Shown: positions 8,252 through 16,030 of the stretch, piece by piece
Layout of the letters: every line of letters starts with the position of its first letter
Position numbering within the stretch: position 1 is the stretch's first letter
Source: Candidatus Endomicrobiellum roisinitermitis
GTDB lineage: Bacteria > Elusimicrobiota > Endomicrobiia > Endomicrobiales > Endomicrobiaceae
Direction: 5' to 3'
Length of the DNA: 32,942 bases
Assembly: GCA_031287855.1 (NCBI GenBank)
Contig: JAITSL010000040.1
Coordinates: forward strand, 1 to 32,942
The notes under the pieces: model-generated
What the model was told of the DNA's origin: nothing
What the model saw: only the letters and a program-made list of their open reading frames with translations
The model's database searches: none
Position numbers and translations under genes: made by a program

Positions 8252-8541
8252 GTAATCCTCTAAATTTACACAATAATAAATTTAAAAATATATTATCAAA
8301 AAATATATATCTGTACAAATTTTTATCATTGCTATAAATGCAAATTTAAAATATTAAAATAAGCTTCTTGTTTGTTTGAAAAAATTTTTATATTATTAAC
8401 ATGCAATGAATAATTTTGAGAATATTATATCTCTACTGTACATTTTTATAATTAAAAAAATTTTCTGTTTTTAAAAGAGAATATTTTTGTAAAACAGATA
8501 AATAATGCTTTTTAGTAATTTTTGAGTTTTTTGGAGAATGT
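8252..8541. other. Divergent AT-rich upstream region
   Basis: This is the intergenic stretch between glyQ (minus) and the decayed barrel gene (plus). It is almost entirely A and T and must hold the glyQ promoter. A GATAAT box on the minus strand (8297-8292) is the only plausible -10 seen, and its -35 is poor. No ORF, tRNA or repeat was seen. Confidence 0.4.
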
Positions 8542-9025
8542 ATGAAAACGCTGTTTGTAATTATTATTTCTTTTTCTTTTTTTATTTAAAATCCTTTGCA
8601 GAAGATGTAAATAATTATAATGATTTTAAGGTACTTAATAAGTAATGCTAATAATTGCTATATAAATATAACAGCTCATATGATAACAACGACCGGAGAT
8701 ATAGATAGAGTTGGAAGAGCAACAAAAAATATTACTAGTAGTAGTGGTAGTGTTTTAAATGGTGCCAAATAAATTGTATATTTGAAGGTACTCAGGAAGT
8801 GTTTAATAGCTATGGAATTATGACAGGTAAAAATATTTTTGGAATAGGTATTGGTGGAAATTATATTTTGAGTGATGATATTTCTTTATTTGCTAAAACA
8901 AACCTCTCTTTAGCTAAAAAATATGAGGGTATATATTATATGCAAATGTTGGAATGGTTTATAAGTTCGATCTTCCAAGAGAGCGCAGGCTTACAGTAGA
9001 AAAAGATAAGCTAGGAAATGTCTAA
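8542..9025 (+). pseudogene. Decayed autotransporter / outer-membrane barrel gene
   Basis: The pieces of a secreted barrel protein lie in different frames. The ATG at 8542 has a good TTGGAG site and opens a signal peptide (MKTLFVIIISFSFF). A shift in the T-rich run near 8580 is needed to reach its end, KSFAED, which carries a normal cleavage site. Another shift and a stop near 8643 lead to a Ser/Thr-rich passage (ITAHMITTTGDIDRVG) that stops near 8770. A third frame gives FGIGIGGNYILSDDISLFAK, a beta-barrel strand pattern. A last shift near 8935 gives YANVGMVYKFDLPRE and the stop at 9023-9025. Alternating strands and NVGMVYKF near the C-terminus are typical of autotransporter or Omp barrels. 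Only about 160 codons remain, so large deletions are likely as well as frameshifts. The 8799-8999 open frame is part of this wreck, not a gene. Confidence 0.7.
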
Positions 9026-9084
9026 TCCTATTCGTAAAAGATTACAAGTTATGAATTAATAACGAAATATAAAGAGGACTAAAT

Positions 9085-10386
9085 ATGAAAACGTTTGTTT
9101 TAGACACCAATGTTTTGTTGTATGATCCAGATGCTATGTTTACTTTTGATGATAACAAGGTTGTTGTTCCAATGATTGTTATTGAAGAACTAGACTCTTT
9201 TAAGAAGTTAAACGATGAAAGAGGTCGGAATGCTAGACTTATATCTAGAAAACTTGATTCTTTAAGAGTAAATGGCAAATTGTCTGATGGTGTAAAAATC
9301 AAAAATGGTGGGGTTATTAAAATAGAAATGAACCATCATGATGTAGATTTGCCTAAAGATTTTTCTGGCCAAAAATCTGATAACCAAATATTGCAAGTAG
9401 CTTTAAGTTTAAAACAAAAAGGTGAAAAAGTATTTTTTATAACAAAAGATGTTAATTTAAGAATTAAGTCTGAAATTTTAGGTATACCGGCACATAACTA
9501 TGAAACTTCTAAAATAAAAATAGATGAGCTTTACACAGGCTGGAGAGAAATAAAAGTTAGCGCTAACCAAATAGATAGTTTTTATAAAGGTGGGATTTTA
9601 GATTTAGGGCAAGAATTTTATCCTAATGAGTTTGTTATTTTAAAAGATGAAGATGGGTCTTCAAAAAGTGCTTTAACAAAATATTCAAAGAAAGATAAAG
9701 TTTTGTCTCAAATTTTTCATCAAAAAGCTATGCCATGGGGATTAAAGCCACTAAATACAGAACAGAAGTTTGCTATAGAGTTGTTACTGTGTAATGAAAT
9801 TAAACTAGTAACGTTAATAGGTTTGCCTGGCGCTGGGAAAACAATTCTTGCTCTTGCCTGTGGATTGCAAAAAGTTGTTGAGGAAAGATTTTTTAGAAAA
9901 CTTTATATAGCTAGACCTATAATTCCGATGGGTCGTGACATTGGATTTTTGCCGGGTTCAAAAGAGGAAAAACTTGGAGCATGGATGGGCGCTATTAACG
10001 ATAACTTAGAGTTTCTTATGGATAAAAGTCAATCTGACTCAAAAAAAGACGAGAAAATAGATTATCTTTTTAGTACAGGGCAGATAGAAATTGATTCATT
10101 GACTTATATAAGAGGTCGTTCTTTGCCTCAACAGTATATTATTATTGATGATGCTCAAAACTTGACTCCTCATGAAATTAAGACAATTGCTTCTCGTGCT
10201 GGTCATGGCACTAAGATAGTTTTAACTGGAGATCCTTATCAAATTGATAATCCTTACCTTGATGCGTCTTCTAATGGTCTTAGCTATTTAGTAGAAAGGT
10301 TTAAAGGGCAAGAAGTTTTTGGACATATAACTTTTTCAAAGAGTGAAAGGAGTGCTTTAGCTGCTTTATCTTCACAGCTACTGTAA
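9085..10386 (+). CDS. PIN domain-PhoH family ATPase
   Basis: This is a two-domain protein of 433 aa. Residues 1-140 form a PIN-type nuclease domain with the acidic residues Asp7 (LDTNVLLYDP), Glu34/35 (IEELDSFK), Asp102 (SDNQIL) and Asp121 (TKDVNL). Residues 220-433 form a PhoH ATPase with Walker A GLPGAGKT at 246-253, a Walker B-like IIIDDAQN and an LTGDP block. PIN-PhoH proteins (YlaK/PhoH2 type) are linked to RNA unwinding and cleavage; in actinobacteria they come with toxin-antitoxin-like features, but no antitoxin gene is visible here. The start follows AGAGGA with good spacing. The gene stands right after the decayed barrel gene, and its own promoter is not obvious. Confidence 0.9.
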   Translation: MKTFVLDTNVLLYDPDAMFTFDDNKVVVPMIVIEELDSFKKLNDERGRNARLISRKLDSLRVNGKLSDGVKIKNGGVIKIEMNHHDVDLPKDFSGQKSDNQILQVALSLKQKGEKVFFITKDVNLRIKSEILGIPAHNYETSKIKIDELYTGWREIKVSANQIDSFYKGGILDLGQEFYPNEFVILKDEDGSSKSALTKYSKKDKVLSQIFHQKAMPWGLKPLNTEQKFAIELLLCNEIKLVTLIGLPGAGKTILALACGLQKVVEERFFRKLYIARPIIPMGRDIGFLPGSKEEKLGAWMGAINDNLEFLMDKSQSDSKKDEKIDYLFSTGQIEIDSLTYIRGRSLPQQYIIIDDAQNLTPHEIKTIASRAGHGTKIVLTGDPYQIDNPYLDASSNGLSYLVERFKGQEVFGHITFSKSERSALAALSSQLL

Positions 10387-10396
10387 AGAGAGATAA

Positions 10397-10501
10397 ATGG
10401 GTTATAAGCTTATAGATATGCATCTTCATACAAATTTTCTGACAGTATCTTTCAACTTGAATATGGCCAACAAAAAACAATTAAATAAGTTAATAATATA
10501 A
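10397..10501 (+). pseudogene. Remnant of a PHP-domain phosphoesterase gene
   Basis: A 34-codon ORF with a weak AGAGAG site begins MGYKLIDMHLHTNF. The IDMHLHT segment is the first metal-binding motif (HxH) that opens PHP-superfamily phosphoesterases, where it is normally followed by SDG and over 200 further residues. Here the sequence jumps to an unrelated Lys/Asn-rich tail and stops at TAA 10499-10501. That looks like a large internal deletion joining the first and last codons of the old gene. The stop overlaps the ATG of the next gene (TAATG), so the remnant may still be translated and couple translation of its neighbour. Confidence 0.55.
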
Positions 10502-11964
10502 TGGAATATATAAACAAAACGGTTTTTATAAATTATTTAAGTTGTCCTACTCTTGCTTGGCTTACCAAAAGAAATAAAATCCCAAAATTTACAGGTTTAA
10601 ATAACGATTTCCTTGTATATGAAGGTGAAATTATTCGCCAAAAAGCATGGCAACTTTTTAATAATTCTGTTGTTGTACAAAAAAAAGTTGAAGATGAAGA
10701 TGTGTTTTTACAGACAAAAAAGTTGCTTGCAAACTCTAATATAAATACAGTTTGTAATGCTTGCTTTGTTCAAGACGGATATTATGTAAAAGCAGATATA
10801 TTAAAAAGAATTGACAAAAATTCATGGCACTTGTTTGAAGTAAAGTCTGGTAGCAAGTATAAGGTAAAATATACAAACGATGTAGCTTTTACTGCGATGG
10901 TTTTATCAAAAGCAAATATAAATGTGTCTAAGTATAGTGTGTTATATTTGTCGAATAGTTATCGTTTAGGCATGCAAATAGATAGTCTTTTTAAAGAAAT
11001 AGATTGTACTGAAAAAGTAGAACTTATGTTTTTAGATTTCCTTTCTGTTTCAGAACAAGTGATAAAAGAGATAAGTTCTGAAAACATGCCCGAACCGTAT
11101 TTAAAAAGAAGTTGTAAGAATTGCCCTGTGTTTGATGTATGTATGGGTAAAAATGTTAAGAATCATATTTTTGACTTGCCAAGATTATCTATTCCTGCTA
11201 TGGAAGAGTTAATAGCACTTAAAATATACACCATTGATAAAGTCCCAGATGATTTTGAACTTACTCAGATGCAAAAAATAGTTAAGGACAGCGTTTTAAC
11301 AAACACAACTTACATTTCTGATACTTTGCTTAGTGAGCTTAACAATATAAAACAACCGTATTATTATCTTGATTTTGAGTCTGTCACTGCGATATTGCCT
11401 TTATATTCTGACATTGCTCCGCACACTCAAGTATTAACACAGTTTTCTTTGGATGAAGCTGGCAATGTAGGAAATGTATTAAATCATTACGAATATATTG
11501 CAGACTATACAAAAGATTGTCGTAGAGAACTTGCAATACAACTTATTAAGTATTTAAAACAAGATGGTAGTATTATAACTTATTCAAACTCAGAACGCAT
11601 GTATATATTAAAGCTCGCTAGCTTGTTTGAAGATTTAAGTGACAGTTTAAGCAAAATAGCTGATCGCATAGTTGATTTAGAGCTGATTTTAAAGAAAAAT
11701 TATTATGATGTAAATTTTCATGGACGAAGTTCAATAAAAAAAGTTTTACCTGTGTTGGTACCAAAAGAAACTTACTTAGATTTAGAAATAGGTGATGGCG
11801 GTGATGCTGCAGCTTCTTTTGCTTTTATGGCTATGGGAATGTATGGTGAAAAACAGGTAGAACAAACAAAAATGAATTTATTGAAATATTGTGCAAAAGA
11901 TACTGTTGCTATGATTTATATACATCAGTTTTTAATTAATATTTCTAAAGATAGATGTAGTTAA
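10501..11964 (+). CDS. DUF2779-type protein: Cas4-like nuclease fused to DEDDy exonuclease domain
   Basis: This 487-aa protein appears to hold two nuclease folds. The N-terminal half has a RecB/Cas4-like PD-(D/E)XK core: Asp99 (KADILKRID), then Glu113-x-Lys115 in FEVKSGSK. Cys16 (LSCPTLAW) together with Cys205, Cys208 and Cys214 (CKNCPVFDVC) has the same one-plus-three spacing that holds a [4Fe-4S] cluster in Cas4 and AddB. The C-terminal half begins YYYLDFES (Asp291, Glu293) and ends with YCAKD (Tyr463, Asp467), a YxxxD motif as in DEDDy 3'-5' exonucleases. It resembles the DUF2779 / TM0106-like RecB nuclease group, whose role is not established. No CRISPR array or cas genes are in the window. 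The start ATG overlaps the PHP remnant stop. Confidence 0.72.
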   Translation: MEYINKTVFINYLSCPTLAWLTKRNKIPKFTGLNNDFLVYEGEIIRQKAWQLFNNSVVVQKKVEDEDVFLQTKKLLANSNINTVCNACFVQDGYYVKADILKRIDKNSWHLFEVKSGSKYKVKYTNDVAFTAMVLSKANINVSKYSVLYLSNSYRLGMQIDSLFKEIDCTEKVELMFLDFLSVSEQVIKEISSENMPEPYLKRSCKNCPVFDVCMGKNVKNHIFDLPRLSIPAMEELIALKIYTIDKVPDDFELTQMQKIVKDSVLTNTTYISDTLLSELNNIKQPYYYLDFESVTAILPLYSDIAPHTQVLTQFSLDEAGNVGNVLNHYEYIADYTKDCRRELAIQLIKYLKQDGSIITYSNSERMYILKLASLFEDLSDSLSKIADRIVDLELILKKNYYDVNFHGRSSIKKVLPVLVPKETYLDLEIGDGGDAAASFAFMAMGMYGEKQVEQTKMNLLKYCAKDTVAMIYIHQFLINISKDRCS

Positions 11965-12013
11965 TGTATAAGTTAGCACATAATTATTATCTTACCCACG
12001 TTACAATAGTGAT

Positions 12014-12107
12014 CCACTAATGCAGCAATCGCAAATAAGCATTTAAAAAATAAGCAAACTTGCAAAATGGTAAGACAAGAAAGGCATAAATGAATTTTGC
12101 TTCAAAC
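12014..12107 (+). repeat. Dispersed repeat, copy 2
   Basis: Same-orientation copy of 4947-5030. Identical blocks are AGCAATCGCAA (12024-12034), AAATGGTAAGACAA (12065-12078) and GCTTCAAAC (12099-12107). A stem seems to be kept in both copies: here CATTTA (12040-12045) pairs with TAAATG (12087-12092) and GCAAA (12031-12035) with TTTGC (12096-12100). Copy 1 keeps an equivalent CATTTAAA/TTTAAATG pairing. Confidence 0.62.
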
Positions 12108-12115
12108 ACTGATAT

Positions 12116-12279
12116 GGAGTCTGTCTAAAAACCTTAACGCATATTTCTACTATGCCTTTTTCTACACTGCTGCGTTAAAAAACTTGTGTTTATTACGCTA
12201 TAAAGCCCAGTGTTTTTTGCCTTACATTGTCAAAAAATTCACAGTAATTATAAGCATTTAGAGTTTTTAGACAGATCCC
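12116..12279. mobile_element. MITE-like element with terminal inverted repeats
   Basis: The ends of this 164-base non-coding segment are inverted repeats. TCTGTCTAAAAAC (12120-12132) is the exact reverse complement of 12263-12275, and the match extends to both ends (12116 and 12279) with two mismatches. Inside, TTAACGCA (12134-12141) and TGCGTTAA (12171-12178) form a second perfect inverted pair. It has no ORF, so it would need a transposase supplied from elsewhere. No clear target-site duplication was found in the flanks. Confidence 0.5.
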
Positions 12280-12289
12280 TTACATTAAA

Positions 12290-12318
12290 ATGACAAAATA
12301 TATTAAAAATTATATAAT
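12290..12318 (+). promoter_or_regulatory. Sigma70-type promoter of the UDP-sugar dehydrogenase gene
   Basis: ATGACA (12290-12295, five of six bases of the -35 consensus), a 17-base spacer and a perfect TATAAT (12313-12318). Transcription would start near 12325, about 23 bases before the ATG at 12348, which has GAGG in front. The promoter begins 11 bases after the MITE-like element ends. Confidence 0.65.
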
Positions 12319-12347
12319 TAAAACCAAAATGTTTTTAATGAGGTTAT

Positions 12348-13649
12348 ATGTATAAAAGTTTGCTTGAAAAAATTAATTCTAAAAATGCAAAAATTGGTGT
12401 TATAGGTCAAGGGTATGTAGGGCTTCCTTTATCTTGTCAGCTTGCAAAACAGGGGTTTAGCGTTACAGGTTTTGAAGTGGACGAGTCTAAAGTTAAGATG
12501 ATAAATAGTGGGAAATCGTATATTGGTGATGTAAGTTCTAAAGATTTAAAAGAGTTGGTTGATACTAAAAAGATTTCTGCAGACACAAATTTTAAAAACC
12601 TTTCACATATGGATGTTTTAATTATTTGTGTACCAACTCCTCTTAGGAAATCTAAAGATCCGGATGTCTCTTGTTTACTTGAGGCAGCAAAGAATGCTAG
12701 AAAAACTTTAAAAAAAGGCCAACTTATTATATTAGAGTCTACAACTTATCCTGGCACTACAGAAGAGTTGGTGCTTCCGATATTAAAAGAAACAGGTTTA
12801 GTTGTGGGAAAAGATTTCTTTTTAGCTTTTAGCCCAGAAAGAATAGATCCGTCAAATAAAAAGTTTGATATAAAAAATACACCAAAAGTTGTTGGTGGTA
12901 TGTGTGCAAAGTGTGCTGATCTTGCTTTGGCAGTGTATTCTTCTTTTACGGAAGTTTATAAAGTTTCGTCAACTCAAACTGCAGAAATGGTAAAACTTTT
13001 AGAAAACACTTTTAGAGCAGTAAATATTGCTTTGGTTAATGAAGTTGCTTTAATGTGTGACAAGTTGAGCCTTAATGTTTGGGAAATTATAGATGCAGCT
13101 TCAACAAAACCGTTTGGATTTATGCCTTTTTATCCTGGTCCTGGAATAGGTGGTCATTGTATACCTTTAGATCCACACTATTTGTCTTGGAAACTTAAGA
13201 CAGTAAACTTTTATTCAAGGTTCATAGATTTGGCTGGAGATTTAAATGCTAAAATGCCAAACTATGTTGTCTCAAAATTGCAAGATGCGTTAAATGCAAG
13301 GTCTAAAGCTTTAAAAAATGCAAAGATTTTAATTTTGGGCGTAGCTTATAAAAAAGACGTATCTGACGGTAGAGAATCACCAGCAATAGATGTTATAAAT
13401 ATATTGATGGAAAAAATGGCAAACGTTTTTTATTATGATGCACATGTACCTGTTGTAAAAAATTGTGTGTGTGGTAAAATTTTGAGTTCATTAAATAATC
13501 TTAACAATTTAAATAAATTTGATGCTGTCGTGGTAGTTACAGACCATTCAGATATAGATTATAAAAAAGTTTTAAAAGATGCTAAAGTTATTATAGATAC
13601 AAGAAATGTTTTTAAAAATGTTAAGTCAAGTAAAATTGTAAGAATATAA
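12348..13649 (+). CDS. UDP-N-acetylglucosamine 6-dehydrogenase-type nucleotide-sugar dehydrogenase (WbpA-like)
   Basis: The enzyme oxidises the C6 hydroxyl of a UDP-sugar to a carboxylate with NAD+, supplying uronic-acid precursors for surface polysaccharide. Residues 20-27 (GQGYVGLP) are the Rossmann nucleotide-binding loop. ESTTYPGTTEE and SPERIDPS are family blocks, and the catalytic cysteine is Cys271 in GGHCIPLDPHYLSWK. The C-terminal UDP-binding domain contains GVAYKKDVSDGRESPA. The length, 433 aa, is typical of the UDP-GlcNAc/UDP-ManNAc dehydrogenase subgroup; the TYPGTTEE and GKDFF motifs favour the WbpA-like UDP-GlcNAc side, but substrate cannot be fixed from sequence. It has its own promoter and opens the carbohydrate block. 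Confidence 0.9.
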   Translation: MYKSLLEKINSKNAKIGVIGQGYVGLPLSCQLAKQGFSVTGFEVDESKVKMINSGKSYIGDVSSKDLKELVDTKKISADTNFKNLSHMDVLIICVPTPLRKSKDPDVSCLLEAAKNARKTLKKGQLIILESTTYPGTTEELVLPILKETGLVVGKDFFLAFSPERIDPSNKKFDIKNTPKVVGGMCAKCADLALAVYSSFTEVYKVSSTQTAEMVKLLENTFRAVNIALVNEVALMCDKLSLNVWEIIDAASTKPFGFMPFYPGPGIGGHCIPLDPHYLSWKLKTVNFYSRFIDLAGDLNAKMPNYVVSKLQDALNARSKALKNAKILILGVAYKKDVSDGRESPAIDVINILMEKMANVFYYDAHVPVVKNCVCGKILSSLNNLNNLNKFDAVVVVTDHSDIDYKKVLKDAKVIIDTRNVFKNVKSSKIVRI

Positions 13650-13756
13650 TCAATTTGTATAAGTGGTTAGTATAAAACAAATCTGAAAATAAGTAGTTTC
13701 TCAGAAATGTCTAAAAATTTTTTAAAAATAGAATTTTTAATAACTCCGGAGGAAGT

Positions 13757-14827
13757 ATGGTAAAAGATGAAAAACTTAAAGCTTTGGATTTAGCGTTATC
13801 TCAAATTGAAAAAGATTTTGGCAAAGAAGCAATTATGAGGCTTGGTGAAAAACATGCAAAAGAAAATGTAGATTCTATATCTACTGGCGCACTTCCCTTA
13901 GACATTGCTATAGGTATTGGTGGTATTCCTAGAGGGAGAATCATTGAGATTTATGGACCAGAATCTTCTGGTAAAACTACTCTTGCTTTATGTATGGTAG
14001 CGCAAACTCAAAAACTTGGTGGTATAGCAGCATATATAGACGCTGAGCATGCAATGGACCCAGAATACGCAAAAAAGATAGGTGTGGATATAGAAAATTT
14101 GTTAATCTCTCAACCAGATTCAGGGGAGCAAGGTCTTGAAATTGCAGATAAACTTATACGTTCTGGAGCTGTAGATATAATAGTTGTAGACTCAGTAGCG
14201 GCACTTGTTCCAAAAGCTGAAATTGAAGGCGAAATGGGAGATTCTTTTGTAGGGCTTCAAGCTAGACTTATGAGTCAAGCTTTAAGGAAACTTACTTCTA
14301 ATATTTCAAAATCAAAAACCTCTATTGTATTTATAAATCAATTAAGACAGAAGATAGGAGTTATGTGGGGAAGTCCGGAGACAACTCCTGGTGGTCTTGC
14401 TTTGAAGTTCTATTCTTCTGTAAGACTTGATATTAGAAGAATTGAGTCTGTCAAAAAAGGTGATGAAGTTTTGGGTAACAGGGTGAGAGTAAAAGTTGTT
14501 AAAAATAAAGTAGCAGCTCCATTTAAGCAAGCGGAATTTGAAATAATTTTTGGACAGGGTGTAGATAAGTTTGGCTATTTAATAGATATGGGTGTAAATG
14601 ATGGCATAATAGAAAAAGCAGGTGCTTTTTTTAGTTATAAAGGTGAGAAACTTGGGCAGGGTAGGGAAAATGTAAAAGTATTTTTAGTTGAAAATCCTGC
14701 TATAGCAGAAGAAATAGAAACAAAAATAAGAGAAAAAGCTTTTGGTTTAGAAAAAAATGAAGAAAATAAATCAGAATCTTCTGTTTCAAAAGAAAAGAGT
14801 TCTAAAAACTCAAAAAAAAGAGAATAA
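13757..14827 (+). CDS. recA: RecA recombinase
   Basis: RecA forms ATP-dependent filaments on single-stranded DNA, drives strand exchange and triggers LexA-type autocleavage. Walker A is GPESSGKT at residues 67-74; the conserved [21 protein letters not shown] (L2 and neighbouring region) and the [18 protein letters not shown] segment (Walker B and L1) are all intact. The length of 356 aa includes a charged Ser/Lys-rich tail after residue 330 that varies among bacteria. The TCCGGAGG ribosome binding site is the strongest in the window. No LexA-like operator was recognised in the 107 bases upstream. The GT9 gene starts three bases after the stop, an unusual partner for recA that suggests read-through into the carbohydrate genes. 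Confidence 0.97.
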   Translation: MVKDEKLKALDLALSQIEKDFGKEAIMRLGEKHAKENVDSISTGALPLDIAIGIGGIPRGRIIEIYGPESSGKTTLALCMVAQTQKLGGIAAYIDAEHAMDPEYAKKIGVDIENLLISQPDSGEQGLEIADKLIRSGAVDIIVVDSVAALVPKAEIEGEMGDSFVGLQARLMSQALRKLTSNISKSKTSIVFINQLRQKIGVMWGSPETTPGGLALKFYSSVRLDIRRIESVKKGDEVLGNRVRVKVVKNKVAAPFKQAEFEIIFGQGVDKFGYLIDMGVNDGIIEKAGAFFSYKGEKLGQGRENVKVFLVENPAIAEEIETKIREKAFGLEKNEENKSESSVSKEKSSKNSKKRE

Positions 14828-14830
14828 GCA

Positions 14831-16030
14831 ATGATTGTAAGTTGTAGCCCGGACAATAAACAACTTCTAGAAGAGTCTGATTTACACATATCTAATTTAA
14901 GTAGAAAACTTTTAAGGGAGAAAGTGCGCATTTCTTTTAGACGAAGTTTAAAAGACTTTTTTAAAAGTTTGCCAGAATCTTTAAACTTTGTCTTAAAAAA
15001 GAATAATAAGACAAAGATATATATTGCACTTGTGCTTGCTGGTGGTATGGGCGATATTTTAAGGCAGAAGGACGCTCTTTGTGCTATTTTAGAGGTGTTT
15101 CCTTATGCCGTGGTTGATGTTTATGGTAAAACTTACAAGTTATTTTTTAAAGATATAAAAAATGTAAGATTTTTTTTCAATAAATATTTTATAAGTTTTT
15201 CTAGAAAAAGATATGACATAGTTTTAGACTATTTTTCTAGTGACAATATTACAAGTGGTATTTGTGATTTAGCTGTTAATTCATTAAGAACTGATAGTTT
15301 AAAAAGCTTTAAAGCAGATTTTGAATATTTGAAAACTCAGTACCCTTATTGTTTTAAATTTGAAAATCAATATTTTTTTCAAAAGAAAGCTGTAGAAAAC
15401 AAATTAAAATTTAACAATGTAGTTAAACTAACTGCAGGGATTAAAAATTTTACAAAAATTGCGTTGCCATTAAATTTTAGAGAGCAAGATATTTTAAAGT
15501 TTGGGTTAAATAAACAGTGTAAATATATAACTTTTCAACATGGATGGGGAAACAAAGGTTATATTCCAAATAAAATGTATATGTCTACACATCTTTGGGA
15601 GACAAAAAATTGGGAAGAATTGCTTAAAAAAATAAAAAGAATGTTACCTGAATATAAAATAGTTCAGCTAGGTTTGGCAAGTCCGCATGTTACATGTGCA
15701 GATGTAAACTTAGTAGGCAAAACTTCTTTTGATGAGCTTTGCTCTGTTATTAAGTACTCATCATTGCATATAGATACTGATTGTGGTTGTGTTCATATTG
15801 CTCAAGCTGTTAATACTAGATCTGTAGTGCTCTTTGGTCCTTCAAATGCGGAATATGTTGGATATGAAGATAATATAAATATTGTTGCTAATTCGTGTCG
15901 TAACTGTTTTGTGATAGAAAAGTGGTATGAAAAGTGTGTTAGAGGTTTTAAGGATCCAATATGTATGAAATCGATATTACCAAATTTTGTTGCAAACACC
16001 ATAAAAGAAAATTTAAGGGATAGTAGATGA
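14831..16030 (+). CDS. Glycosyltransferase family 9 (heptosyltransferase-like)
   Basis: GT9 enzymes add heptose or related sugars to the LPS core at the cytoplasmic face of the inner membrane. The acceptor-domain signature is present as LAGGMGDILRQKDAL. The C-terminal donor-binding part shows HIDTDCGCVHIAQAVNT followed by VVLFGPSNAEYVGY. A Cys-rich tail (SCRNC ... KCVRG ... ICMKSI) matches the CxxC...C...CM pattern of heptosyltransferases. The protein is 399 aa; about 60 basic residues at the N-terminus are extra compared with simple GT9 proteins. It begins three bases after recA, with AAGAGA inside the recA end as a possible ribosome binding site, and its TGA overlaps the ATG of the epimerase gene (ATGA). 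The exact sugar is unknown. Confidence 0.82.
   Translation: MIVSCSPDNKQLLEESDLHISNLSRKLLREKVRISFRRSLKDFFKSLPESLNFVLKKNNKTKIYIALVLAGGMGDILRQKDALCAILEVFPYAVVDVYGKTYKLFFKDIKNVRFFFNKYFISFSRKRYDIVLDYFSSDNITSGICDLAVNSLRTDSLKSFKADFEYLKTQYPYCFKFENQYFFQKKAVENKLKFNNVVKLTAGIKNFTKIALPLNFREQDILKFGLNKQCKYITFQHGWGNKGYIPNKMYMSTHLWETKNWEELLKKIKRMLPEYKIVQLGLASPHVTCADVNLVGKTSFDELCSVIKYSSLHIDTDCGCVHIAQAVNTRSVVLFGPSNAEYVGYEDNINIVANSCRNCFVIEKWYEKCVRGFKDPICMKSILPNFVANTIKENLRDSR

Larger units (their letters stand above)
11965..12347. other. Repeat-rich intergenic region
   Basis: A 383-base gap with no gene. It holds, in order, a plain stretch (11965-12013), copy 2 of the dispersed repeat (12014-12107), a MITE-like element (12116-12279) and the promoter of the UDP-sugar dehydrogenase gene (12290-12318). 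The 11-base direct repeat ATAAGCATTTA occurs at 12035-12045 and 12250-12260. Confidence 0.65.

Noticed and set aside
8799-8999. 66-codon open frame starting with GTG
   Set aside because: It is one frame of the decayed barrel gene at 8542-9025; barrel sequence continues in another frame before its stop.
10501-11964. The Cas4-like protein as part of a CRISPR-Cas system
   Set aside because: No regularly spaced direct repeats and no other cas-like gene occur in the window, and the C-terminal exonuclease domain is not a Cas4 feature.
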